This document shows positions 50,501 through 57,727 of a DNA stretch of 64,000 nt, one piece after another. Position numbers and translations under genes: made by a program. This DNA comes from Pseudanabaena sp. lw0831. Its GTDB lineage: Bacteria; Cyanobacteriota; Cyanobacteriia; Pseudanabaenales; Pseudanabaenaceae. Each line of letters starts with the position of its first letter. Positions within the stretch are counted from its first letter, which is position 1. The stretch lies in contig NZ_BBJB01000002.1 in the NCBI RefSeq assembly GCF_016584665.1, forward strand, positions 1 through 64,000, written 5' to 3'. Under the pieces are notes generated by a model. The model was given only the letters and a program-made list of their open reading frames with translations, did no database searches and was not told where the DNA came from.

Positions 50501-51033
50501 TAGCGCATCAGTAGGTCAAGCTGTGCAGGTAAAGTATCGGGAAGTTCAAGCGGTTGTGGATGAGAGAGAAATTGCAAAATATCGGTGAGGATGCTCTCGA
50601 AGGATGGGGCATTGCGGAGCGATCGCCAGATCGTAAATTCAAATTCTTCTTTTAATTGATGGGCTAGTTGCGACGCTAACGAAGTTTTGCCCATGCCACC
50701 CATGCCCAAAATGGTGACAATTTGATAGCGATCGCCCATTATCCATTGCTCTAGCTGTTGTAGTTCGGCAGTACGTCCATAGAAATTACGAACTTGCTGC
50801 GCCCCTTTCAAATCGATTTGTGGAGTCCTTGCGATCGCCTCTTGCAAATCCACACCCAAAAATTCACAGATCTGCGTGAATGTATCTTGGCGAATATCAT
50901 CCCCCTGAAAAAAACGCTTAGCCACACCAATCGATCCAGCCCTTTCTAAGACTTGGCTAGCGGTTTGGGACAGTCCAAGCTGACGCAATTTGTCCTTGAG
51001 TATTTGCTGTCCTCGTTTAGACGCTTTTGCCAT
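47584..51033 (-). CDS. STAND NTPase with NB-ARC and WD40 propeller
   Basis: An 1149-residue protein. The N-terminus (about 1-80) is a helical region (KRGQQILKDKLRQLGLSQTA) like the helix-turn-helix leader of cyanobacterial NB-ARC proteins. The P-loop GMGGMGKTS lies at about 110-118 and Walker B CLLVIDNWES at about 184-193. Around residues 480-520 there is a pentapeptide-like stretch (DFSNLSIWQADLREVELHRV). About fourteen WD40 units follow (IKLWDVxTGxCL type), enough for two propellers. The layout is that of APAF-1-like signal transducers in which the propeller senses a ligand and the NTPase oligomerises. No effector domain beyond the N-terminal helices is visible. Confidence 0.9.
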   Translation of the reverse strand: MAKASKRGQQILKDKLRQLGLSQTASQVLERAGSIGVAKRFFQGDDIRQDTFTQICEFLGVDLQEAIARTPQIDLKGAQQVRNFYGRTAELQQLEQWIMGDRYQIVTILGMGGMGKTSLASQLAHQLKEEFEFTIWRSLRNAPSFESILTDILQFLSHPQPLELPDTLPAQLDLLMRYLDARRCLLVIDNWESILSDRYYYRSGYEGYGDLLRYIGERSHQSCLVMTSRETPPELSRLIGDKVRSLNLSGLSQQDGLQIFERESIAANDAEWQEIITHYAGNPLALKIVAAGIRDLLGGDVAQMLALMREGGLTFGDIQDLLHRQFLRLSEAEQEVMYWLAIAREPISILSLKESLLSRESKQRLITTLELLKKRSLLEVTATGFTLQPVVMEYVNYQFIEKICQEINCAEQKLNLLHSHALIEATAKDYIRDAQTRFILQSVADKVDYQAIAAALTRLKTEIPPKQGYAGGNLLNLLCYLHIDLTGYDFSNLSIWQADLREVELHRVNFSNCDLSKSAFRVTFSSVMATAFSPDGKILATSDVRGWIYLWLVTDGSQLFKTQAHSEFIFALAFSHDGKTLASGSLDRTIKLWKVKTGECLLSMEAHALGVASIAFSPDDRLIASCGGDRTVKLTKVKTGKCLMTLEGHEQIVRSVAFSPDGQMLASCSLDRTIKLWSVQTGECRRTIVDFNAVYSLAFAPQIEAHSLEGQLASAGEDGLIKIWDVNTGQIVSEIAGHQKQIWAIAFSADGQMLASAGDDETVKLWSVSTGEVIRTLYGHKNRIWSVAFSPDTKVLVSGSDDRIVKLWDVGTGQCIRTIQGYHRATKPVVFSPDGDLLFSFSYEEQSIRVWDVQNAKCLRNFDLGTSGVMQVAFSPDQQTFACGNYDHTVKIFDSKNGTCAQILQGHSTWVRFVIFSPNGEMLISGSGDRTIKLWHLQTGECLNTLCGHISPIQALVIHANGEILASGSWDGTIKIWDLRSPECLMTLAGHSDRIESLAFSQEGMLISGSVDRSIKFWDLATGICTKTIQSQFPIWTLSLSPTSPILAFSGYTLRIKLWCLQTHQYLTNLEEDFGIGYMGDVIFSAGGQILASGGEDGTNRLWNIQTGKSLKLLKIPRPYEDTNIAKVKGLTEAQKSTLKALGAIEDFL

Positions 51034-51211
51034 ATTTTCTCGCCATAGTTTTGAAGGGCTAGCACTCTTTGCTAGCCCTATTTTACAGATCGCGGCAATA
51101 GCGATCGCTTAAAAACTGATCCTCTAACTGATCCAAACCGTGAGTCTTCAGAACAAATTAACTCAGGCATCCTATTAGTCAAGCGTTATACATAGCTAAT
51201 CGGAGTTAGAC

Positions 51212-51397
51212 ATGAACAAGAATTTTTGGCTCAAAGGTTTTCAAGTTAAAGCAATCATCATCTCGCTGTCGTTAGCCTTACCAGTCGTCGTCATGGCACA
51301 AACCTTTAGCGATCGCAAAGCCACTGCTACTCCTGACGTACCTGCATATTCCTACTCAATCGCCGACCTAGCCAATGCAATGCGCTGGCATTGGTAA
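51212..51397 (+). CDS. Small secreted peptide, 61 aa
   Basis: A short protein with a Sec-type signal: a basic start MNKNFWLKGFQVK, a hydrophobic core (IIISLSLALPVVV) and an MAQ cleavage site. The predicted mature part is only about 31 residues, with YSYSIADLANAMRWHW at the end. A CGGAG site precedes the ATG. No family is recognised. A secreted or periplasmic role is likely. Confidence 0.6.
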   Translation: MNKNFWLKGFQVKAIIISLSLALPVVVMAQTFSDRKATATPDVPAYSYSIADLANAMRWHW

Positions 51398-51450
51398 ATA
51401 CGGTTCCAGAAAAAATACTATTCCAATTTGATAAAGCCTAAATTAATAAT

Positions 51451-52347
51451 GTGTTTAAAAAGTATCTTGTCAAGATTACGATTGGCATCTCCGCATCTCT
51501 ATTGACAGCATACATAGGAATCTCTGTGATTGCCGCAAATCTCCTCTCAACTCCTACCAGAATTTTTGATGCCAAAGCAGTATCAGTCTTTAGTAAATCT
51601 CCAGAAGACATTAATTTCCTAGCTGCTGATGGAGTGGAAATAGCAGGATGGTTTCTTCCTTCAAAACTTAATAAGAAGGCGATCATCCTTGTACACGGAA
51701 TGAATTCCAGTCGTACAGCAGAAATGGGTGGGCGTTTCCCAGGATTTGCTGCGGGATTGAATCGTGAGGGCTTTACAATTTTAATGATTGACTTGCGTGG
51801 TCATGGACAAAGTGGAAATGCGAGATTTACATTTGGGATAACCGAAAGACGAGATGTGATTGCGGCAGTGAATTGGTTAAAACGTAGAGGCTATCAGCCC
51901 AAAGCAATTGGCGTGCTTGGCGTATCTATGGGAGCATCAACCGCGATCGGTGCAACAGCAGAAGATTCTGATATTGGAGCCTTAGTTACGGATAGCGCCT
52001 ATGCTGAAGTCTACCCAGTGATGCAACAGAATTGGAGCAATGTTTCAGGACTTCCCAATATTTTTTTGCCATCAACAATGATGTTGGGAAGTTGTCTGAC
52101 TGGTTACGATCTCACCATGTCTAAGCCCGTTAACGAAATTGGAAAGATTGCTCCTCGTCCTGTGTTGATTATTCATAGCAGATCTGACCCCTTCACTCCC
52201 GTAAATCAAGCCTATGTTTTGAAATCGGCAAATCCTCTATCAGTTTATTGGGAGACATCGGCGACTAAACATGCTGAAAGCTACAATACAAATCCTCAAA
52301 CTTACATTAGAAAAGTTTCTGATTTCTTTAGCCAGAACCTAAACTAA
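51451..52347 (+). CDS. Alpha/beta hydrolase
   Basis: A 298-residue protein with a hydrophobic N-terminus (about residues 8-29), so it is anchored or exported. The serine-hydrolase motifs are complete: VHGMNSSRTAE for the oxyanion loop, the nucleophile in LGVSMGAST, the acid in HSRSDPFTP and the His in TKHAESY. The start is GTG at 51451 (the ATG two bases upstream is out of frame). The family includes esterases and peptidases of dienelactone or S9 type. A repeat follows the stop codon. Confidence 0.82.
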   Translation: MFKKYLVKITIGISASLLTAYIGISVIAANLLSTPTRIFDAKAVSVFSKSPEDINFLAADGVEIAGWFLPSKLNKKAIILVHGMNSSRTAEMGGRFPGFAAGLNREGFTILMIDLRGHGQSGNARFTFGITERRDVIAAVNWLKRRGYQPKAIGVLGVSMGASTAIGATAEDSDIGALVTDSAYAEVYPVMQQNWSNVSGLPNIFLPSTMMLGSCLTGYDLTMSKPVNEIGKIAPRPVLIIHSRSDPFTPVNQAYVLKSANPLSVYWETSATKHAESYNTNPQTYIRKVSDFFSQNLN

Positions 52348-52348
52348 G

Positions 52349-52460
52349 TAGGTCATCAAAAGGAACCTGTAAATGAACAGATCCCCGACTTTTTCTATGC
52401 AAGTAAAGACAATTTGCGAATTCACAAAAAAAGTCGGGGATCTTAATCTATGCTTTTTAG
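52349..52460. repeat. Hairpin repeat AGATCCCCGACTTTTT, copy 1
   Basis: A long inverted repeat, AGATCCCCGACTTTTTC and near-complement AAAAAAGTCGGGGATCT, encloses about 30 bases. Flanks GGTCATCAAAAGGAACCTGT and TGCTTTTTAG are shared with 53336-53455 and (inverted) 62686-62785. It lies between genes. Confidence 0.75.
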
Positions 52461-52528
52461 AATAACTCCGCAAATTTCCTTTGGTAGACTACTAGATTAG
52501 CAATCAAGTTTTGATGAAGGTATGATTC

Positions 52529-53329
52529 ATGTGTATGTTCTCTAGCGAAATCCAAGAAGTTAAAGATACGAAAATCTTTGCACGCTTGTCTGGCAGAGAG
52601 ACTCAGTACTTAGTTTACAGTATGTCTTTAGCTGCCGACCAAGAACTCGCGATGATTCTGCCCTTACCTGTAGCCATGACATCTCACAAGTCGCTGATAC
52701 GTTTCATTTCTTTAGAGAATTATCCTGATTTCTTCTCACACATAATTCAAGTGTTTGATACAGGTGATGATATGAGGTCGCCAGATATGGTAAGGTCGAG
52801 ATCGATTCTAGAAGTTCATCAAGTAGGTAGTTATGAAGCCAGTTTTGTACCAAGCTTGGTAGATTTTGTGCGTTTAGATCCGCGATTTCAATTGCCTGAA
52901 TCGATCTGGAATTCATTGCCCCAATATAGCGACTATGGTTTTGCCGTTTTTCATTTGCGGGTCAACAAAGAAGGAAAAAGCGAACCTTTCCATCCAATGG
53001 CTTTTGAGTTTGCAACCCGATCTCCAGATCGCCTCTTCTTCCCAACAATTCACGTACATGATGGAATGATTCATAACCAAGCATACTTCGATCATCATCT
53101 ATTGTACCAAAGTAATTTCGACCCAGTAGAGCAGATTGAGTCTGTGCTGCTGATGGATGCAATGAATGGTGATCGCTCAAGTATCGACTATACACGCTTT
53201 ACATATTTACCTGCTAGAAAATTTTTCCATATTGAAAAAACGTTAGGAATTGTTGATGGTTCTCAACCATGTCGAGCAGTCCGCATACATGGAGAATTTC
53301 CCAATCAAGATATCGTGCTTGCAGCTTAG
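52529..53329 (+). CDS. Conserved hypothetical protein, 266 aa
   Basis: Not recognised with confidence. The opening MCMFSSEIQEVKDTKIFARL, then YSMSLAADQELAMILPLPV, is reminiscent of a widespread but uncharacterised family, from memory. The body is rich in aromatic and charged residues with several conserved-looking His (FPTIHVHDGMIHNQ). There is no signal peptide or helix long enough to span the membrane. The repeat on both sides suggests it is an isolated transcription unit. Confidence 0.6.
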   Translation: MCMFSSEIQEVKDTKIFARLSGRETQYLVYSMSLAADQELAMILPLPVAMTSHKSLIRFISLENYPDFFSHIIQVFDTGDDMRSPDMVRSRSILEVHQVGSYEASFVPSLVDFVRLDPRFQLPESIWNSLPQYSDYGFAVFHLRVNKEGKSEPFHPMAFEFATRSPDRLFFPTIHVHDGMIHNQAYFDHHLLYQSNFDPVEQIESVLLMDAMNGDRSSIDYTRFTYLPARKFFHIEKTLGIVDGSQPCRAVRIHGEFPNQDIVLAA

Positions 53330-53335
53330 GTAATT

Positions 53336-53455
53336 AGGTCATCAAAAGAAACCTGTAAATGCACAGATCCCCGACTTTTTCTAAGCGAGTAAAGACCATT
53401 TGCGAATTCAAAAAAAAAGTCGGGGATCTCAACCTGTGCTTTTTAGGCTTGTTTA
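53336..53455. repeat. Hairpin repeat AGATCCCCGACTTTTT, copy 2
   Basis: Same element as 52349-52460: GGTCATCAAAAGAAACCTGT, stem 53365-53429, and TGCTTTTTAGG. Two copies in the same orientation flank the MCMFSS gene, which could therefore be deleted by recombination. Confidence 0.75.
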
Positions 53456-53521
53456 TACCTACCGACTTAGCTTTAGCTTCTACAAAAACTTATTATTTTT
53501 ACTTATAATGGATTTATAAAT

Positions 53522-54718
53522 ATGCTAATAAAGAAATGGCAAGTAATTTCTAGTCTAGCAATTCTACTGCTAACATCGGCTGGATTTTGCTGGTGGAAAT
53601 TCTATCTTTATCCGAAACAGACCTTATTTCAGTCAGGTAAAATAGCGGAGAACTTCCGTTCAATGGAAAGTATCTTTCCTAGCAGACCGATCGCAAAATC
53701 TACTCAACCCTACAAACTGCAAGAAAATATTCGTGAATTAAATATTTCCTACAAATTCGGCGGCAAAAACTACGCAATGCCCGATCTGCTCGATCGCACT
53801 TTCACTACTGGTATTATAGTTGTTAAAAATGATGCGATCGTCTACGAGCAGTATTTTCGAGGCAACTCGGCGAGCGCTCGGAATACATCTTGGTCGATGG
53901 CAAAATCATTTATATCGGCACTCGTTGGTATTGCGATCGCTGAAGGCAAAATCAATAGCATCAACGATCCGATCACGAAATATGTCCCCGAACTGATTAA
54001 TTCTGGCTATAACAATGTTCTCATCAAGCATATTCTCCAAATGTCTTCAGGCGTTCGCTTTGATGAAGGATACTCCAATCCGAAGTCTGATATTAATGAA
54101 CTTTTGCCTAAGTTGTTTCTCTATGCTCGTCCGATGGATCGAGCTATATTTGATTTTCCATCAGAAAAAGTCTCTGGCAAAGAATTTCACTATATGAGTT
54201 TGGATTCCCACGTATTGGGATTATTACTCAGACGTGCCACAGGAAGAAATATTGCCGATTACTTTCAAGAAAAACTATGGCAGCCTCTCGGAGCCGAATC
54301 TGATGCATCTTGGTTGACCGATCTGTACGGCACTGAAGTTACTTTTTGCGGTCTTAATGCGACTCTACGGGACTATGCAAAATTTGGACTACTCTATCTC
54401 CATGAAGGCAAACTTAATGGCAAGCAAATCATTCCGCAAAGTTGGGTCAAAGAATCTACTATTCCAGATCGCCCAGATATGCAAGCGGGGGCTACAGATT
54501 TTAACGAATATGCTGGCTTTGGCTATCAATATCAATGGTGGATTCCACCTGATACCGATGGAGATTTCGTCGCATTAGGTCATCGTGGACAGTTTCTTTA
54601 TATTAATCCCAAGCATCAAGTGGTAATAGTTAAAACTAGCGCCGCAGAGAAACCCTTAAATAGTGAAATTAGGTTAGAAACAATGGCACTGTTACGGGCG
54701 ATCGCTAGTTCTTTCTAA
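53522..54718 (+). CDS. Beta-lactamase-related serine hydrolase
   Basis: A 398-residue protein with an N-terminal membrane anchor (about residues 7-25). The S-x-x-K nucleophile motif is SWSMAKSF near residue 125, followed by the tyrosine motif region FHYMSLDSHVLGLLL and, near the end, GHRGQFLYINPKHQVVIVK that corresponds to the third motif (here H-R-G). It belongs to the penicillin-binding/class C beta-lactamase-like family, which includes esterases and peptidases. A role in beta-lactam resistance is not implied. Confidence 0.85.
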   Translation: MLIKKWQVISSLAILLLTSAGFCWWKFYLYPKQTLFQSGKIAENFRSMESIFPSRPIAKSTQPYKLQENIRELNISYKFGGKNYAMPDLLDRTFTTGIIVVKNDAIVYEQYFRGNSASARNTSWSMAKSFISALVGIAIAEGKINSINDPITKYVPELINSGYNNVLIKHILQMSSGVRFDEGYSNPKSDINELLPKLFLYARPMDRAIFDFPSEKVSGKEFHYMSLDSHVLGLLLRRATGRNIADYFQEKLWQPLGAESDASWLTDLYGTEVTFCGLNATLRDYAKFGLLYLHEGKLNGKQIIPQSWVKESTIPDRPDMQAGATDFNEYAGFGYQYQWWIPPDTDGDFVALGHRGQFLYINPKHQVVIVKTSAAEKPLNSEIRLETMALLRAIASSF

Positions 54719-54722
54719 ATAA

Positions 54723-54953
54723 CTATAGTGACTGACACGAGAGCAGTTTAGCTTGTGGGTAGCTAGTTTGTAATTGCTTTTGCCTTTCTTGATTCGATCG
54801 CCCATAGGTATTGAGCGATCGCACCGTATCAGGTGTAGGCAATCCAGAAAGCACTTCTTGTCCAAGATCTCCAAAAATGACTACCTCTTTAATTTGCACA
54901 TCGCGGTTTTGGTGTTGCTGATAAAGATCGTTATAGGTGGAGGCGCTTGCCAT
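54723..54953 (-). pseudogene. Fragment of duplicated small membrane protein gene
   Basis: The 76-codon frame reads STYNDLYQQHQNRDVQIKEV and onward to the end, parallel to the C-terminal two thirds of the gene at 57346-57723 (about 80 per cent base identity by eye). The N-terminal membrane segment is missing. It begins directly after the LRR region of this cluster, on the same strand. It is a decayed partial copy. Confidence 0.75.
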
Positions 54954-55048
54954 TTGGCTTAGGGATAAATAGCTTGAAACTCACTCTTTATCTGCCTATG
55001 TTAACCCGATTCAGTTTCGGGGGGACGAAACTGGGAAATGGCACACAA

Positions 55049-55312
55049 CTAGACATCCATGATTTGGTTGTCCCAGAAGTAGAGAGTCGTGAGTTTATTT
55101 GAATTAGAGATCGCATCTGGTATCTGTGTGATTTGGTTAGACCTGAAGTCAAGCATAAACAGCTTGGTTAAATTAGCGATCGCATCTGGTATCTGTGCGA
55201 TTTGGTTGGAATCGAGAAAAAGACTTGTCAGATTGGTTAAATTAGCAATCGCATCAGGTATCTGCGTGATTTGATTGGAACTGAGATCAGTGACCTTGAG
55301 AACTGAGGTCAA
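55049..55312 (-). pseudogene. C-terminal LRR segment, out of frame
   Basis: This frame carries four more leucine-rich repeats (VTDLSSNQITQIPDAIANLT and so on) that continue the protein encoded at 55287-56300. A 22-base tandem duplication, ctcaaggctcttgacctcag (plus tt) against ctcaaggtcactgatctcag, shifts the frame at about 55300. The gene is therefore split unless frameshifted at translation. Confidence 0.75.
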
Positions 55313-56300
55313 GAGCCTTGAGATTAATTAAATTAGCAATCGCTTCGGGTATATCTGTGATTAGGTTTCTACGGAGGTTAAGAGCCTTGAGATTAGTTAA
55401 ATTAGCGATCTCATCGGGTATAACTTTGATGTGGTTCCATTCGAGGTCAAGCGTAGTCAGATTTGCTAGGTTGGCAAGTGCGTCTGGTATCGTCGTAACT
55501 CTGTTCCTGTCAAGGTAAAGCATAGTCAAATTTGTTAAGTTGGCGATTGCATCGGGTATCGTCGTGATTTGGTTGCTAGAGAGGGAAAGCTTATCCAGAT
55601 TTACCAAGTTGGCGATCGCGTCTGGTATGGCTGTAATTTGATTGTTATCGAGGAAAAGCATAGTTAGATTTGTTAAGTTAGCGATCGCATCTGGGATCTG
55701 CGTGATTTGGTTGTATGTGAGGTCAAGCGTTGTCAGATTTGCTAAGTTAGCAATCGCATCTGGGATCTGCGTGATTTGGTTGTATGTGAGGTCAAGCGTT
55801 GTCAGATTTGCTAAGTTAGCAATCGCATCTGGGATCTGCGTGATTTGGTTGTATGTGAGGTCAAGCGTTGTCAGATTTGCTAAGTTAGCAATCGCATCTG
55901 GGATCTGCGTGATTTGGTTGTATGTGAGGTCAAGCGTAGTTAGATTTCCTAAGCTGGTGATCACCTCAGGAATCGCTGTGATTTGGTTGAAAGAGAGGTC
56001 AAGCGTAGTCAGATTTGCTAAGTTGGTGATCACCTGAGGAATCATCGCAATTTGATTATATGAAATGGATAGTTCTTTGAGATTGGTTAATTGAAAAATC
56101 TCTTGGGGAATAGCAGTTAAACGATTTCCTTTTATCTTCCTTTCGCCAGCCTCCAACTTACCTAAAATCAACTTTTCCAGACTTTGCAACCGTCCAATTC
56201 CGCTTGGCAATCCTTCCAGATCGTTTCCCGACAGATCGAGTTCTGTCCATCCCTCACGCTCAGCCTGTGCGATTATTGCCAATAAATCTGTTTCGTTCAT
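55287..56300 (-). CDS. Leucine-rich repeat protein (frameshifted)
   Basis: A 337-residue protein of bacterial LRRs. The N-terminus LLAIIAQAEREGWTELDLSG is nearly the same as that of the LRR-Roco-CHAT protein, so both derive from one ancestor. About thirteen 23-residue units follow; four have identical base sequence over most of their length. The frame ends early (SSQGH-stop) because of a 22-base duplication; a second frame at 55049-55312 would add about four repeats. It lies last in the CHAT-VWA-prohibitin cluster and could be its sensor. No GTPase or effector domain is attached. Confidence 0.8.
   Translation of the reverse strand: MNETDLLAIIAQAEREGWTELDLSGNDLEGLPSGIGRLQSLEKLILGKLEAGERKIKGNRLTAIPQEIFQLTNLKELSISYNQIAMIPQVITNLANLTTLDLSFNQITAIPEVITSLGNLTTLDLTYNQITQIPDAIANLANLTTLDLTYNQITQIPDAIANLANLTTLDLTYNQITQIPDAIANLANLTTLDLTYNQITQIPDAIANLTNLTMLFLDNNQITAIPDAIANLVNLDKLSLSSNQITTIPDAIANLTNLTMLYLDRNRVTTIPDALANLANLTTLDLEWNHIKVIPDEIANLTNLKALNLRRNLITDIPEAIANLINLKALDLSSQGH
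55684..55936. repeat. Identical 69-bp tandem LRR units
   Basis: Three exact copies of a 69-base unit (55684-55752, 55753-55821, 55822-55890) and 46 bases of a fourth. Each encodes one 23-residue LRR. Perfect identity means very recent expansion or active homogenisation. Array length should differ between strains. Confidence 0.9.
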
Positions 56301-56349
56301 AAATTTATAAATTTAAAGAAAAATTAGAAATGAGAGAGAATTGCCGTAA

Positions 56350-57228
56350 CTATTTGTTTGGTGTGGGATTGCCAGTGGGAGCACTGATGTTGATAAAGGG
56401 TAAAACTCCATTGCTAGACATCACCACTGGAAATTTACCATCCCATTTCTCGATCGCCTGTTTCTGTAAAATTTCTGGACTCAAAGAAGTTTGTAACAAC
56501 TTTTGTGATTCTGCTTGTCCTCGAGCAATTGCGATCGCAGTTTCTGCATCCTTTGCAGCTTTTTTAGATTCGTAGTCAGCCTTTTGCAGTGCCTGTTCTG
56601 CAACAATCTTGTCAGAAATCGCCTTTTGTTCGGCAATTTGTTTGTCTTCTGTCGCCCTAGTGAATTCATCAGACGCAGTGACATTTAGAACTGATAGATC
56701 GGTTATCACAAGCCCGTAGGACTCTAATCGCTGTTTCGCCTTTGTTTCTAATTCGCGTTTCAGTTCCGTGCGTTCGATCAAATTCTTTTCGAGACTCCTT
56801 GCTGGAATGCTCGCCTTCACAATTTCCTCTAGAACAGGAGCGATGATTCGCGATACCAACTCTTCGTTATTCCCAAATTGTTGATAGACTTGTTGGATTT
56901 TGTCTGGTGGAATTTGCCAATTGAGAGTGACTTTTGTAGTAATTCGTTGTAAATCCTTGGTTCGAGCGGTTCCTTCAATGTCGGTTCTTTGAATGCGAAT
57001 ATTCACAATTCTTACGGAAGATATAAAAGGAACAATCGGATGAGTGCCTTCATTCAGGACAACCTCTTGAGACTTGTTAAAACTAACAAGAATGCCGCGC
57101 TCACCTGCATTAACAACTGCAAAGGATTTGGGAAGAACTACAGTCAAAGCTAAAAAAATTATACCTCCAAACCAATAGTGCTTTTTATTCAACGACCAAA
57201 GGAATTCGCTTAATTTAATACTAAACAC
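56350..57228 (-). CDS. Prohibitin (SPFH/band 7) family protein
   Basis: A 292-residue protein with one N-terminal membrane segment (about residues 18-38). The SPFH domain shows the prohibitin phrases NAGERGILVSFNKSQEVVLN, IRIQRTDIEGTARTKDLQRI and TTKVTLNWQIPPDKIQQVY. A coiled coil (about 155-245, rich in Lys, Gln and Glu) follows, with a Pro/Asn-rich tail. Prohibitins form ring-like membrane scaffolds. The position between the VWA-CHAT genes and the LRR gene suggests a scaffold for the complex. Confidence 0.88.
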   Translation of the reverse strand: MFSIKLSEFLWSLNKKHYWFGGIIFLALTVVLPKSFAVVNAGERGILVSFNKSQEVVLNEGTHPIVPFISSVRIVNIRIQRTDIEGTARTKDLQRITTKVTLNWQIPPDKIQQVYQQFGNNEELVSRIIAPVLEEIVKASIPARSLEKNLIERTELKRELETKAKQRLESYGLVITDLSVLNVTASDEFTRATEDKQIAEQKAISDKIVAEQALQKADYESKKAAKDAETAIAIARGQAESQKLLQTSLSPEILQKQAIEKWDGKFPVVMSSNGVLPFINISAPTGNPTPNK

Positions 57229-57345
57229 GATCGCCTCCGAGCTTTCTAAGTAGATATTTTTTCTAATGACTTCTCAATCTAAATAACGAGAAATACGCAT
57301 CTAGTTACATAAGTTTACAAACCATCGCTAATTTCCTCTAAGGCA

Positions 57346-57723
57346 CTATTGCGATTGACAAGAGAGCAGTTTGGCTAGTGGGTAAGTAGATTGCAGTTGT
57401 TTCAGACGCTCTTGATTCGATCTCCCATAGGTATTGAGCGATCGCACAGTATCGGGCAAAGGCACTCCAGAAAGTATCTCCTGTCCTAGATCGCCAAAAA
57501 CAATGACCTCTTTAATTTGGAGATCGCGGTTTTGGTGTTGCTGATAAAGATCGTTGTAGGTGGAGGCGATCGCTTGCCATTGATCTTGAGGACAAAAACT
57601 GCGATCGATGAGAACGGTAATTTGAGTTGGGGGAAAAACAAAGGCGATCGCACCGCCAACAATGCCAAAAACCAACCATCCCAAACCAAGCGTAGTTACA
57701 AGTTTACGATTAAGTTTATTCAT
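57346..57723 (-). CDS. Small single-span membrane protein
   Basis: A 125-residue protein with one hydrophobic segment (about residues 9-30) followed by a soluble domain: FPPTQITVLIDRSFCPQDQW, ASTYNDLYQQHQNRDLQIKE, VIVFGDLGQEILSGVP and SLNTYGRSNQERLKQLQSTY. There is no recognised family. The Cys pair could form a disulphide in the periplasm. The ATG at 57723 is five bases after the VWA stop, so the two are in one operon. A decayed copy lies at 54723-54953. Confidence 0.7.
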   Translation of the reverse strand: MNKLNRKLVTTLGLGWLVFGIVGGAIAFVFPPTQITVLIDRSFCPQDQWQAIASTYNDLYQQHQNRDLQIKEVIVFGDLGQEILSGVPLPDTVRSLNTYGRSNQERLKQLQSTYPLAKLLSCQSQ

Positions 57724-57727
57724 AGGT

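Noticed and set aside
53522-54718. Acquired beta-lactamase resistance gene
   Set aside because: The S-x-x-K motif is shared by many esterases and peptidases; the remaining motifs differ from class C enzymes and there is no mobile context.
55684-55936. CRISPR-like regular array
   Set aside because: Units are continuous 69-base coding repeats without spacers, and they encode leucine-rich repeats in frame.
55642-56037. Plus-strand frame of 131 codons with LRR-like regular repeats
   Set aside because: It is the complement of the LRR gene; the repeats are a by-product of the 69-base periodicity and there is no ribosome site.
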